From: JAHEGP01 sp963751595
GTDB lineage: Bacteria; Pseudomonadota; Gammaproteobacteria; Pseudomonadales; JAHEGP01
DNA: 64,000 bases
Reading direction: 5' to 3'
Assembly (NCBI GenBank): GCA_963751595.1
Contig: CAVVVC010000009.1
Coordinates: 62,001-126,000 of the forward strand
Of this stretch, positions 36,097-45,907 are shown in pieces. The position numbers were made by a program, and so were the translations under genes. The stretch's first letter is position 1. The number at the start of each line of letters is the position of its first letter. A model generated the notes under the pieces. It was not told where the DNA came from, searched no databases, and was given only the letters and a program-made list of their open reading frames with translations.

Positions 36097-37098
36097 ATGT
36101 CAGGCAGCCTGGCGGTAAAGACGGCATTGGAAAGCAAACCGGCTTCGGCCTTGCCCGCGGTAAAGTCCGGCCTGGTGAAAGCTGGCCATGCCGTGGTGTT
36201 GCCGGTGATCGGCGTGTTGGTGTTCCTGCTTTTCTGGCAATTCAGCGCGAACCGGATCGAAACCTCTCTGGGCCAGTTTCCCGGACCGATGCAGGTATGG
36301 GAGCAGGGCCGGAACCTGGTAACGGAGCACGCCGAGGCACGGGACAAGGCCGAGCGGTTCTACGAACGCCAGCAACTGCGCAATGAGAAAAAGCTGGCCG
36401 CCAATCCGGACGCAAACGTCAAGTGGCGCAAGTACACCGGGAGTGCGACCTTCTTCGACCAGATCCAGACCAGCCTGTTGACGGTGGCCGCCGGCTTTTT
36501 ACTGGCCAACTTCATCGCCATTCCCCTGGGAATTGTGTGTGGGCTCAGCGCCAACGTGTACCGCGCGGTAAATCCGATTATCCAGTTGCTCAAGCCGGTT
36601 TCGCCCCTGGCCTGGCTACCGCTGGTCACCATGGTCGTCAGTGCCACCTACAGTGCCGATGACCCCTTGTTCGACAAGTCCTTCGTCAACTCGGCCATAA
36701 CGGTTGCCCTTTGCTGCCTGTGGCCGACCCTGATCAATACCACCGTCGGGGTCGCTGGCATCGACAGGGACCTGGTCAACGTTAGCAAGGTGATGGCCCT
36801 GTCACCCGCTGTCTATGTGCGCAAGATCGTCCTGCCATCCGCCATACCCATGATCTTCACGGGTCTTCGGCTCTCGCTGGCAACCGGCTGGATGGTGCTG
36901 ATTGCGGCCGAAATGCTGGCGCAAAATCCCGGCCTGGGGAAATTTGTCTGGGATGAATTCCAGAACGGCAGTTCGGATTCCATGGGCCGAATCATGGTGG
37001 CGGTACTCACTATCGGCCTCATCGGCTTCATGCTGGACAAACTCATGCTCACCCTGCAGAAAAAAGTAAGTTGGGACAAACAGGCAACCCTGCGTTGA
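36097..37098 (+). CDS. nasE: Nitrate ABC transporter permease
   Basis: A 333-residue inner membrane permease of the NrtB/TauC type with about six helices. A long charged stretch (residues ~70-115, rich in Glu, Arg and Lys) separates the first helix from the transport core. The EAA-like loop is in VSKVMALSPAVYVRKIVLPSAIPMIFTGLR-type sequence, here followed by AEMLAQNPGLGKFVWDEFQ. It partners the binding protein and the ATPase on either side. Confidence 0.93.
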   Translation: MSGSLAVKTALESKPASALPAVKSGLVKAGHAVVLPVIGVLVFLLFWQFSANRIETSLGQFPGPMQVWEQGRNLVTEHAEARDKAERFYERQQLRNEKKLAANPDANVKWRKYTGSATFFDQIQTSLLTVAAGFLLANFIAIPLGIVCGLSANVYRAVNPIIQLLKPVSPLAWLPLVTMVVSATYSADDPLFDKSFVNSAITVALCCLWPTLINTTVGVAGIDRDLVNVSKVMALSPAVYVRKIVLPSAIPMIFTGLRLSLATGWMVLIAAEMLAQNPGLGKFVWDEFQNGSSDSMGRIMVAVLTIGLIGFMLDKLMLTLQKKVSWDKQATLR

Positions 37099-37109
37099 GG
37101 AAACAGACG

Positions 37110-38039
37110 ATGATGAACAACCAGTATCTTGAGTTGAGCGGTGTCGGCATTGAGTTTCGCACCAACGGAAAAAGCTTTCGCGCCCTGCGCGATGTCAACC
37201 TGAAAATTGGCGAGGGCGAATTCGTGACCCTGATCGGCCACTCCGGCTGCGGCAAGTCCACGGTGCTTAACATCATCGCCGGCCTGCACCTTGCCACCGA
37301 GGGTGGGGCAATTCTTGAAGGTAAAGAAGTCACCGAACCCGGCCCCGAGAGGGCGGTGGTTTTTCAGAACCACTCGCTGATGCCCTGGCTGTCGGTCTAC
37401 GACAATGTCGCCCTCGCGGTGGACCAGGTGTTTCGCAAAACCCGCTCCAGGGCCGAGCGCCGGGAATGGGTTGAACATAACCTGCGGCTGGTGAACATGG
37501 AACAGGCGATGAAGAAGCTTCCGGGAGAAATCTCCGGTGGTATGAAACAACGTGTGGGCATTGCCCGGGCACTGGCGATGCAGCCCAAGGTGTTGTTGAT
37601 GGACGAACCCTTCGGCGCCCTCGACGCCCTGACCCGTGCCCAGCTCCAGGATTCCCTTATGCGTATCCATGCCGACCTCCGCTCTACCGTGGTTATGATT
37701 ACCCACGATGTCGATGAGGCCGTGCTGCTATCCGATCGCATCGTCATGATGACCAACGGACCTGCGGCAACCATCGGCGAGGTATTGCCCGTGGAACTGG
37801 AGCGGCCCCGGGACCGGCTTGAACTGGCTGAAGACCCGGCATTCGTTCATCTCCGCCAGCAGGTTTTACAGTTCCTCTACGCCAAGCACCGTCGCGCAGA
37901 GCCCGGGGCCCAGGCCGCCAGCGCGCCGAGTGGTGATGCGCCCGCGGCAGGCACCCCCCCGATGGGCGCTGCGGATCAGGGCAGTTCGATCCCGAAAGCT
38001 GTCGAGCCGATGCGTCCCAATCGTATCGAGGCGGCCTGA
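37110..38039 (+). CDS. nasD: Nitrate ABC transporter ATP-binding protein
   Basis: A 309-residue ATPase with Walker A GHSGCGKST, Q-loop VVFQNHSLMPW, signature ISGGMKQRV, Walker B VLLMDEPF and switch His in ITHDVDEAV. It energises nitrate uptake with the two preceding products. About 45 Pro/Ala-rich residues are appended at the C-terminus with no recognisable regulatory domain. Adjacent ATGs at 37110 and 37113 follow GAGG; the first is listed. Confidence 0.94.
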   Translation: MMNNQYLELSGVGIEFRTNGKSFRALRDVNLKIGEGEFVTLIGHSGCGKSTVLNIIAGLHLATEGGAILEGKEVTEPGPERAVVFQNHSLMPWLSVYDNVALAVDQVFRKTRSRAERREWVEHNLRLVNMEQAMKKLPGEISGGMKQRVGIARALAMQPKVLLMDEPFGALDALTRAQLQDSLMRIHADLRSTVVMITHDVDEAVLLSDRIVMMTNGPAATIGEVLPVELERPRDRLELAEDPAFVHLRQQVLQFLYAKHRRAEPGAQAASAPSGDAPAAGTPPMGAADQGSSIPKAVEPMRPNRIEAA

Positions 38040-38061
38040 TACCGTCAGCCGGAGCTTCTTC

Positions 38062-39288
38062 ATGGCAGAACGACTCATTATTATCGGCGCCGGCATGGCC
38101 TGTGCCTACCTGTTGCAGCAGTTGGCGCGTCAGCGCCACGACTTCGCCATTACCGTTGTCGGCGATGAACCTGAAGTCTGCTACAACCGGGTTTTGCTGT
38201 CGCAACTGCTGGCGGGGGAGAGTGCCGAACAGGATCTTGAGATGCTAACCGCCGGGTCCACCCATCGACCCGAGTTCCTGACTTCCTGCCGGATTGTGTC
38301 GGTAGATCCGGTCCGGCGCTGCCTGGGCACGGAGGATGGCCGGCAGTTGCACTATGACCGGCTGGTATTTGCCACCGGCGCCGCGGCGGCTCTGCCGATA
38401 CTCCCCGGGATGCAGGCCAGCAATGTCGGCGCATTTCGCAGTCTTGCCGATGCCCGCTCGCTGCAGGACTTCGCCGCCAGCGGCAGGCACGCCCTGGTGG
38501 TGGGCGCCGGCTTGCTCGGTCTCGAAGCCGCCCACGGCCTGGTCCGACTTGGCTGCGACGTGACCGTTGTCCACCGGCGGGATCATATTATGAATCGGCA
38601 GCTCGATCGGCGCGGCAGCGAGTATTTGCAGGATGCCCTTGAGCGCCGGGGCATGCGATTCGTGCTGGATGACGGGATTGCCGAACTGCTGGTAACCGGC
38701 AATACCCTCGATGCCGTGCGCTTGCAAAGCGGTCGGCGCATTGCGACCCAGCGGCTGGTCTTTGCCACCGGCATTACCCCCTCGATCGCCCTGGCCAGGG
38801 AGGCCGGTCTGCAATGCGAGCGGGGAATCGTCGTCGATGCCTGCCTGCGCACCAGTGCGCGGGACGTCTACGCCCTCGGTGAGTGCAGCCAGTTCCAGGC
38901 GCATTGTTTCGGCCTGGTGGCGCCCATCCGAACACAGGCCGAAGTGCTGGCTCGCGAGCTCCTCGCCATGGACGGATCGGGGTTCAGCGCCCGTGCTTAT
39001 CCCACCCAGCTCAAGGTGTCCGGCGTCGACATTTTTGCGGCCGGTGCGATTGAGGGCGCCGCCGGTGAGGAAAACCTGGTACTGGAAGACGCCGCGGCCG
39101 GTGTCTATCGCCGCCTGGTCATCCGCGACCAACGATTGGTCGGGGCAGTGCTGGTCGGCGATAAACGCGGCGGTAACTGGTACGACGAATTGATTCGGTC
39201 AGGCACCGATATTTCAGCCATGCGCTCGGTCCTGATGTTCGGCAAGGAGCTGTGTGAAGCCTTGCCGCCGCGGTGTGCGGCGGCCTGA
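38062..39288 (+). CDS. nasC: FAD/NAD(P)H oxidoreductase of the nitrate reductase system
   Basis: A 408-residue flavoprotein with an FAD-binding IIIGAGMACAYLL, an NAD-binding VVGAGLLGLEAAHGL, and the second FAD motif DVYALGECSQF. It resembles the N-terminal half of NirB and rubredoxin reductases but has no iron-sulfur or siroheme domain. In Klebsiella the gene at this operon position (nasC) encodes the NADH-oxidising subunit that feeds electrons to NasA. That role is inferred here from position and family. Confidence 0.85.
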   Translation: MAERLIIIGAGMACAYLLQQLARQRHDFAITVVGDEPEVCYNRVLLSQLLAGESAEQDLEMLTAGSTHRPEFLTSCRIVSVDPVRRCLGTEDGRQLHYDRLVFATGAAAALPILPGMQASNVGAFRSLADARSLQDFAASGRHALVVGAGLLGLEAAHGLVRLGCDVTVVHRRDHIMNRQLDRRGSEYLQDALERRGMRFVLDDGIAELLVTGNTLDAVRLQSGRRIATQRLVFATGITPSIALAREAGLQCERGIVVDACLRTSARDVYALGECSQFQAHCFGLVAPIRTQAEVLARELLAMDGSGFSARAYPTQLKVSGVDIFAAGAIEGAAGEENLVLEDAAAGVYRRLVIRDQRLVGAVLVGDKRGGNWYDELIRSGTDISAMRSVLMFGKELCEALPPRCAAA

Positions 39289-39338
39289 TAGGGGAGCGCC
39301 GGCGCCTGGCCTCACCCAACACATTCTGGAGCAGTCCC

Positions 39339-41861
39339 ATGAGCAGCAAACAGATCGTCGTTATCGGCAACGGCATGGTCGGTCACCACTTTGTGAAAAC
39401 CCTGGTGGAGTCCGGGGCCGATTGCCGCATTACAGTGATTGGTGAAGAACCCAGGCCTGCCTATGACCGGGTCCACCTGTCTGAAGTTTTTGCCGGCCGT
39501 GACCCCGGCGAGCTGGCTCTGGTGAGTCGTGCAACCTACAAGGAGTGGCAGGTAGATGCGCGCTACGGCGACCCGGTAGTCAGCATTGATCGGGCTGCCA
39601 GGCAGGTGACGACCCGCAGTGGCCAACGCGTCAGCTACGACAAACTGGTCATGGCCACCGGCTCCTATCCCTTCGTGCCGCCGGTCAAGGGAGCAGACCA
39701 CAAGCGGTGCCTGACCTATCGCACCATAGACGATCTCGGGGCAATCAAGTCCAGGGCTACCCACAGCCGCGTGGGTACGGTGGTTGGTGGTGGCTTGCTC
39801 GGTCTGGAGTGCGCCAATGCCCTGAAGAACCTGGGGCTGCAAACCCATGTGGTGGAGTTTGCTCCCGGCTTGATGGGCGTGCAGCTCGATGAGGGGGGTT
39901 CGCGCATGTTGCGGCGCAAGGTCGAGGGTCTGGATGTGACCGTGCACACGGGCAAGAATACCCGAAATATCGGCCCGGGCTCGGAGTGCGCCCTGCGCAT
40001 GGACTTTGCCGATGAAACCCATCTCGAAACCGATATGGTGGTTTTTTCCGCGGGCATACGACCCCGGGATGATCTGGCCCGCGCCTGCGACCTGAAGGTC
40101 GGGGAGCGCGGTGGCATCGTCATTGACTACCGCTGCAAGACCAGTGACACCGACATCTTCGCGATCGGTGAGTGCGCCCTGTTTGGCGGCAGGATCTTTG
40201 GCCTGGTGGCGCCGGGCTACCGCATGGCGGAAGCCGTGGTCAAGCAATTGGTGGGGGAAGAAGGCGTATTCCATGGCGCCGATATGAGCACCAAACTTAA
40301 ACTGTTAGGGGTTGATGTCGGCTCTATCGGCGATACCCATGCCCGCACCCCGGGGTCGATAGCCTATGTGTTCAGTGACGAACGCGAGGAGTATTACCAG
40401 CGCCTGGTGACCACTGCCGACGGCAAGAAACTGTTGGGTGCGGTACTGGTTGGCAACTGTGAGCAATACGATACCCTGTTGCAGTACCACCAGAATGCCA
40501 TCGATTTACCGGCTGAGCCCCTGTCTCTCATTCTCCCCGCAGCCGGCGAAGTACCGAGCCTGGGTATGGCGGCTCTGCCCGCGACTGCGACGATTTGTTC
40601 CTGTCATAACGTCACCAAGGGCGACCTGCTGGCCGCCATGGACGACGGTTGCTGCTCCTTTGTCGAGGTCAAGAACGCCACCGCGGCAAGCACCGGCTGC
40701 GGTGGTTGTGCGGCGATGGTAAAAAACCTGGTGGACGAGGAACTGAGCTCCCGGGGGGTGGAAGTCGATCGAAGCATTTGCGAGCATTTTCCCTATACCC
40801 GGCAGGAGCTGTTTCACCTCGCAAAGGTGGGTGGCATCGACGACTTTGACGCCATGATCTCGGCTCACGGCAGGGGACTGGGCTGTGATATCTGCAAGCC
40901 GACCGTCGCCTCTATCATGGCCTCGCTGTGGAACGAGCATGTGCTGGCAAAACCCCATGTGGGCCTGCAGGACACCAACGATACTTTCCTGGCGAACATG
41001 CAAAAGGACGGTACTTACTCGGTGGTGCCGAGGGTGGCCGGCGGTGAGATTACGCCGGACAAACTGATCGTGCTGGGGGAAGTGGCGAAAAAATACAATC
41101 TGTACACCAAGATTACGGGGGGGCAGCGCATCGACCTGTTTGGCGCCCGGGTGGATCAGCTCCCCGCAATCTGGGCTGAGCTGGTGGCCGCGGGCTTCGA
41201 GACCGGGCATGCCTACGGCAAGGCGCTGCGGACCGTTAAGTCCTGTGTCGGCAGCAGCTGGTGCCGCTACGGGGTACAGGACAGCGTAGCCATGGCCATC
41301 TACCTGGAGAATCGCTACAAGGGGCTGCGAGCACCCCACAAGTTGAAGTCGGGGGTCTCGGGTTGCACCCGGGAATGTGCCGAGGCGCAGTCCAAGGATT
41401 TCGGTGTAATCGCCACCGAGAACGGTTGGAATCTCTATGTTTGCGGCAATGGTGGAATGAAACCCCGTCACGCCGATCTGTTTGCCACCGATCTCGACGA
41501 CGAAACCCTGGTTCGCTACATCGACCGATTCCTGATGTTTTACATCCGCACCGGCGAGCGCCTGCAGCGAACGTCGGTATGGATGCAGAATCTCGAGGGC
41601 GGTATCGACTACCTGCGCGCCGTGGTCATGGACGACAAGCTAGGCATAGCGGACGAGCTCGAGGCCCAGATGGCCCACATTGTGGGTAGCTATGAATGTG
41701 AGTGGAAGGCCGTGCTGGGCGATGCGGAAAAGCTCAAGCGCTTCCGCCAGTTCGTGAATTCCGACAAGCAGGATAGCGGGGTGGTTTTCGTGCGTGAGCG
41801 AGAGCAAGTGCGCCCGGCACGAGCCGAGGAGCGATTGCGCCTGGTTGAGATGGCCGATTAG
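39339..41861 (+). CDS. nirB: NADH-dependent nitrite reductase, large subunit
   Basis: An 840-residue cytosolic enzyme reducing nitrite to ammonium. Domains in order are an FAD/NAD module (about 1-310), a BFD-like [2Fe-2S] domain with CSCHNV and STGCGGC, and ferredoxin-like nitrite/sulfite reductase domains. The siroheme-[4Fe-4S] cysteines are in SCVGSSWC and GCTREC. The start at 39339 (MSSKQIVVIGNG) follows TCTGGAG. It is followed by nirD. Confidence 0.97.
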   Translation: MSSKQIVVIGNGMVGHHFVKTLVESGADCRITVIGEEPRPAYDRVHLSEVFAGRDPGELALVSRATYKEWQVDARYGDPVVSIDRAARQVTTRSGQRVSYDKLVMATGSYPFVPPVKGADHKRCLTYRTIDDLGAIKSRATHSRVGTVVGGGLLGLECANALKNLGLQTHVVEFAPGLMGVQLDEGGSRMLRRKVEGLDVTVHTGKNTRNIGPGSECALRMDFADETHLETDMVVFSAGIRPRDDLARACDLKVGERGGIVIDYRCKTSDTDIFAIGECALFGGRIFGLVAPGYRMAEAVVKQLVGEEGVFHGADMSTKLKLLGVDVGSIGDTHARTPGSIAYVFSDEREEYYQRLVTTADGKKLLGAVLVGNCEQYDTLLQYHQNAIDLPAEPLSLILPAAGEVPSLGMAALPATATICSCHNVTKGDLLAAMDDGCCSFVEVKNATAASTGCGGCAAMVKNLVDEELSSRGVEVDRSICEHFPYTRQELFHLAKVGGIDDFDAMISAHGRGLGCDICKPTVASIMASLWNEHVLAKPHVGLQDTNDTFLANMQKDGTYSVVPRVAGGEITPDKLIVLGEVAKKYNLYTKITGGQRIDLFGARVDQLPAIWAELVAAGFETGHAYGKALRTVKSCVGSSWCRYGVQDSVAMAIYLENRYKGLRAPHKLKSGVSGCTRECAEAQSKDFGVIATENGWNLYVCGNGGMKPRHADLFATDLDDETLVRYIDRFLMFYIRTGERLQRTSVWMQNLEGGIDYLRAVVMDDKLGIADELEAQMAHIVGSYECEWKAVLGDAEKLKRFRQFVNSDKQDSGVVFVREREQVRPARAEERLRLVEMAD

Positions 41862-41933
41862 CCGGTTTGAACCAGTACCGCAGTGAGCCTGGTGTTGCCA
41901 GGTGGATATTTACCGATTGAAGGAGTAACAACG

Positions 41934-42284
41934 ATGACTGCACTGGCGCTGCGCGAGTGGGAAGTGGCCTGCAACTCATGCGACCTGGTAGAGGGTTCCG
42001 GCGTGTGCGCCTTGGTCAGGGGGGTGCAGGTAGCGATTTATTACCTGCCGCAGCTGGAAACCCCGATTTTTGCCCTCGCCAACCATGACCCGATAGGCGG
42101 GGCAAATGTACTCTCCCGCGGCATTGTGGGTGATTTAGGGGGAGAACTGGTTGTCGCGTCTCCGCTGTACAAACAGCACTTCAATCTTCGCACCGGTGCC
42201 TGTGTCGAGCGGGAGGATGTTGCAGTGCCGGTTTACCTTGCGCGCCTGGACGGCGATAAGGTGCTGATCGCGTTGCCCGCATGA
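41934..42284 (+). CDS. nirD: Nitrite reductase small subunit
   Basis: A 116-residue Rieske-fold subunit lacking the Cys-His ligands of true Rieske proteins, as is normal for NirD. IFALANHDPIGGANVLSRGIVGD and SPLYKQHFNLRTG are the conserved blocks. AAGGAG lies 8 nt before the ATG at 41934. The stop overlaps the nasA start as ATGA, so translation is coupled. Confidence 0.95.
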   Translation: MTALALREWEVACNSCDLVEGSGVCALVRGVQVAIYYLPQLETPIFALANHDPIGGANVLSRGIVGDLGGELVVASPLYKQHFNLRTGACVEREDVAVPVYLARLDGDKVLIALPA

Positions 42285-44935
42285 GCGACTGTAAAACCAC
42301 CTGTCCCTACTGTGGCGTTGGCTGCGGCGTCCTGGTCCGTGCCGGTGCCAAGGGCGAGCTGCAGATTGCCGGCGATGTGGCTCATCCGGCCAATCGCGGG
42401 CGCCTGTGTGTCAAGGGCGCCACCCTGGGGGACACCCTGGGCCGGCCGGGGCGGCTGCTTCGGCCCCGTTACCGGGGCAGCGAGCTGAGCTGGGACTCGG
42501 CTCTGGACAGGGTAGCCCGTGCCATTCGCACCGTGGTGTCCGAAAGTGGCCCTGAAGCCATTGCCTGTTACCTTTCCGGTCAATTGCTGACCGAGGATTA
42601 CTACGTTGCCAACAAGCTGATGAAGGGGTTCCTCGGCAGCGCCAATGTCGATACCAATTCCCGGCTCTGCATGGCCTCAGCAGTTGCCGCCCACAAGCGG
42701 GCCTTCGGCGCCGACCTCCTACCCTGCAGTTATACCGACCTGGAAGCGGCGGACCTGGTGGTTATGGTGGGTTCGAATGCGGCCTGGGCACACCCGGTGG
42801 TCTATCAGCGAATCGCCGAGTCGGCGCGCAACAATCCCCGCAAACGCATCGTAGTCATCGACCCGCGGGCAACCGCCAGTTGCGATATTGCCGATCTGCA
42901 CCTTCCCCTTGCGCCGGGCAGTGACGGCTTCCTCTTTACCGGCCTGCTGCACTGGCTGGTGCAGTGTGATGGCCTCGATCGCGACTATATCGACAGCCAC
43001 TGCGAGGGCTTCGAGGCAAGCCTGGCCGGCGCTGGGGCTTTCGATCTCCAGGCGGTGGCGGCGCAAACCAGGCTGGAACCGGACCTGATACTGCAGTTTT
43101 ACCAGTGGTTCGCCCAGACTGAACGAACGGTGACGATGTACTCCCAGGGCGTCAACCAATCCGCTACCGGCACCGACAAGTGCAATGCGATCATTAATTG
43201 CCATCTTGCCACCGGCCGCATCGGCAAGCCGGGCAGGGGGCCGTTTTCGATTACCGGCCAGCCCAATGCCATGGGTGGTCGCGAGGTGGGCGGCATGGCC
43301 AACCAACTGGCCGCCCACATGGATTTTACCCCTGCCGCCATCGATCGGGTGCAGCGCTACTGGGGTGCAACCGCCATGGCCACCGCGCCCGGGCTGAAAG
43401 CGGTGGATATGTTCGAAGCGGCGGCAACAGCGAAGATTCGCCTACTGTGGATTATGGCGACCAACCCTGCTGTCAGCCTGCCGGACAGTCGCCGGGTACG
43501 CCAGGCACTCAAAAACTGCGAATTCGTTATCGTCTCGGATTGCGTTGCCGACACCGATACCACCGCCTTTGCCGACCTGTTGCTGCCGGCGATGGGGTGG
43601 GGCGAGAAGGACGGCACCGTCACCAACTCCGAGCGCTGTATCTCCCGCCAGCGGGCTCTGCAGCCTGCGCCTGGCGAGGCCCGAGCCGACTGGTGGATTA
43701 TCACCCAGGTGGCGCATCGACTCGGCTTTAGCCGTCAGTTTGGCTATCGTTGCGCCGGCGATATTTTTGCCGAACATGCGGGGCTGTCGGCATTCGAAAA
43801 CAACGGCTCCCGGGATTTCGATATCGGCGGCCTCGCCAGCTTGAGCCCGGGGGACTATGACAGGCTGGAGCCGGTTTACTGGCCTTTCCGGGAGGCTGGC
43901 GAAGAACATCGAGTGTTCTCCGACGGCGCGTTTTTTACTCCGTCCGGCAAAGCCCGCTTCGTGCCCGTCACCGCGCAGGCGGCAGCGGCGGATAACTGGC
44001 ACGAGGGCGCCTTGCTCCTCAATAGCGGCAGGCTGCGGGATCAGTGGCACACCATGACCCGCACCGGTAGCGTGCCCAAACTGATGCGCCATCAAGATTT
44101 CTTCAGTGTTGGCGTGAACCCTGATGACGCGGATCGGCGGGGCTTGAGTGATGACGACCTGATCGAATTGCGCAACCCCCTGGGCGCGGTCCGGGGACTG
44201 CTGCGGCTTGACCCGGAGCTTGCACCCGGGCAGGTTTTTACGCCCATCCACTGGAGCGATCAGTTCTCCGGGGACGCGGTTATCAGTCGGCTGTTTGCGG
44301 CAAAAACTGATCCGGTTTCCGGCCAGCCCCAGTCCAAGTTCGCCTGGGTGGCGCTGAGCCGGTTGGCCACCAGCGGCTGGGCCTACGTGCTCTCCCGCGA
44401 GCCTTTTGCAGCCGGTGAATTTGCTTACTGGTCGCGTGTTGCCGTGGACGGCGGGTACCTTACCTTGCTGGCAATGGACGAACCGGAGACACTCGAACGC
44501 TGCCTTGCCCCGTTCTGGCAGCGCACAGAGCTGCGTATAGTGCGCTATGACGACCTGTCGCTGCGCGATCACCGTTGCCTGGGGCTGAGGGAACACGAAT
44601 CAGGCGCCAGCCGACATCTGGAGTTTGCAGTGTTCGCCCAACCGCGCCGGGAACTTCTGCCCCACCGGGACTGGCTGGCGGCGCTATTCACCGGGGAGCT
44701 GCCAATGCAACCGGCGAGCTTGCTGGCGGCAACGGATTCTGCTGCCGGCGATGTGGGGCAGCTGGTCTGCACCTGCCGGGAAGTTTCAGAGGGTCAGATC
44801 AGGCAGGCGATCGCAGCGGGTGCTGGCTCGGTCGACACCCTCGGTAACAAGCTGCGCTGCGGCACAGAATGCGGCTCCTGTGTCCCTGAATTGAAGCGTA
44901 TTCTGGCGCGGTCCACGCAGGCGGCGCCAGCCTGA
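42281..44935 (+). CDS. nasA: Assimilatory nitrate reductase catalytic subunit
   Basis: An 884-residue cytosolic molybdopterin enzyme reducing nitrate to nitrite. The N-terminal [4Fe-4S] cysteines are in CPYCGVGC (8, 11, 15) and Cys43 in GRLCVKG. The Mo-bisMGD domains carry NVDTNSRLCMAS, MGSNAAWAHP-like, TGQPNAMGGREVGGM and the molydopterin dinucleotide-binding C-terminal block near residue 580. A C-terminal BFD-like [2Fe-2S] domain (CTCREV ... CGTECGSC, about 820-870) is present as in Klebsiella NasA. Last gene of the operon. Confidence 0.96.
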   Translation: MSDCKTTCPYCGVGCGVLVRAGAKGELQIAGDVAHPANRGRLCVKGATLGDTLGRPGRLLRPRYRGSELSWDSALDRVARAIRTVVSESGPEAIACYLSGQLLTEDYYVANKLMKGFLGSANVDTNSRLCMASAVAAHKRAFGADLLPCSYTDLEAADLVVMVGSNAAWAHPVVYQRIAESARNNPRKRIVVIDPRATASCDIADLHLPLAPGSDGFLFTGLLHWLVQCDGLDRDYIDSHCEGFEASLAGAGAFDLQAVAAQTRLEPDLILQFYQWFAQTERTVTMYSQGVNQSATGTDKCNAIINCHLATGRIGKPGRGPFSITGQPNAMGGREVGGMANQLAAHMDFTPAAIDRVQRYWGATAMATAPGLKAVDMFEAAATAKIRLLWIMATNPAVSLPDSRRVRQALKNCEFVIVSDCVADTDTTAFADLLLPAMGWGEKDGTVTNSERCISRQRALQPAPGEARADWWIITQVAHRLGFSRQFGYRCAGDIFAEHAGLSAFENNGSRDFDIGGLASLSPGDYDRLEPVYWPFREAGEEHRVFSDGAFFTPSGKARFVPVTAQAAAADNWHEGALLLNSGRLRDQWHTMTRTGSVPKLMRHQDFFSVGVNPDDADRRGLSDDDLIELRNPLGAVRGLLRLDPELAPGQVFTPIHWSDQFSGDAVISRLFAAKTDPVSGQPQSKFAWVALSRLATSGWAYVLSREPFAAGEFAYWSRVAVDGGYLTLLAMDEPETLERCLAPFWQRTELRIVRYDDLSLRDHRCLGLREHESGASRHLEFAVFAQPRRELLPHRDWLAALFTGELPMQPASLLAATDSAAGDVGQLVCTCREVSEGQIRQAIAAGAGSVDTLGNKLRCGTECGSCVPELKRILARSTQAAPA

Positions 44936-45157
44936 GCCAAGCTCCCGCAACGCCTCCTGCTGATCGCTACTATCCTGGCAACCAGCATCCCCTGAATGCA
45001 GCCAGGCTGCCCTTTCTGGGCGCAGCATCGGCTCCTCCCTCACGCAAGACCTGCAGCGCTTCACGCACAAAGGCGGCTTTTGTGCCCGGGCGAGGGGTAA
45101 CGATTCATGCTATGCCCTTAGATAAAGTCAAGGTGTCGAAAGGGTGCCTGGCCGTGA

Positions 45158-45394
45158 TTAGCCCGCTAACCAGCTTTCGATCTGGTCACGATGCGGTATC
45201 GAGCCGGAGTGCACCAACGTCCCCGCAACAACAACTGCAGGCGTACTCATTACACCGTAGGACATGATGATTTCCGGGCTGGTTTCCTTGCTGACGGTAA
45301 CCTTTGCCCCTAACTCCCGGGCGATTTTTTCGATGATTTCAGCAGTCTTTACACACTTGCTGCAACCGCTGCCCAACACGATGATATTCTTCAT
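45158..45394 (-). CDS. Small thioredoxin-fold redox protein
   Basis: A 78-residue thioredoxin-like protein with a CSKC active site (LGSGCSKCVKT) and a cis-proline VMSTPAVVV. Proteins of this type (small redox-active disulfide protein 2) often follow ArsP/DUF318 permease genes, as here. A role as thiol partner of a metal or metalloid permease is an inference. It starts 9 bp after the end of the permease C-terminal half. Confidence 0.88.
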   Translation of the reverse strand: MKNIIVLGSGCSKCVKTAEIIEKIARELGAKVTVSKETSPEIIMSYGVMSTPAVVVAGTLVHSGSIPHRDQIESWLAG

Positions 45395-45403
45395 AACAAC
45401 GCC

Positions 45404-45907
45404 TCATAATAACGGAGTAAATGCATTAAAGATCCAGCCTATCAATGTAAAAGCGACCAGCAGCATCACGAAAACAGTGGCCAGCAAGCGCCACTGCATC
45501 ACCTGCTTAAGCAGAATGAACTCGGGAAAACTCGCGGCCACCGTGCTCATACAGAAGGCCAGGGTGGTGCCGACGGGAAGTCCGTTCACAATCAAGCTTT
45601 CCATTACCGGGATAACACCCGTGGCATTGGAGTAAAGGGGAATGCCTAAAAGCACGGCCGCGGGTACTGACCACCACTGGCCATCGCCCAAGTGTGATTC
45701 TATCCAGCCGTCCGGAACAAAACCGTGCAGTGCCGCGCCCAGGCCCACCCCAACAATCACCCACTTCCAGACGCGGCCAAAAATTTCAAGAGTTTCTTCC
45801 TTGGCAAACTGATGCCGATCAGACAGCGACAAGCGCTGAGGCTTCTGATTGAGCCGGGCTTTGCGGGCTGCGTTGACTTTGTGCTTGCTGAAGGGCTGTT
45901 GCCGCAA
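45404..45907 (-). CDS. ArsP/DUF318-type permease, C-terminal half (frame-shifted)
   Basis: This 167-codon frame carries the last four membrane helices of a DUF318 (UPF0718) permease: FGRVWKWVIVGVGLGAALHG, LLGIPLYSNATGVIPVMESL and STVAASFPEFILLKQVM. It begins after an in-frame TAA with only a TTG, and overlaps the N-terminal half by 89 bp in a different frame. Homologous permeases are single polypeptides, so one +1 shift within 45819-45907 separates the halves. Sequencing error, mutation or frameshifting are all possible. Confidence 0.75.
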   Translation of the reverse strand: MRQQPFSKHKVNAARKARLNQKPQRLSLSDRHQFAKEETLEIFGRVWKWVIVGVGLGAALHGFVPDGWIESHLGDGQWWSVPAAVLLGIPLYSNATGVIPVMESLIVNGLPVGTTLAFCMSTVAASFPEFILLKQVMQWRLLATVFVMLLVAFTLIGWIFNAFTPLL

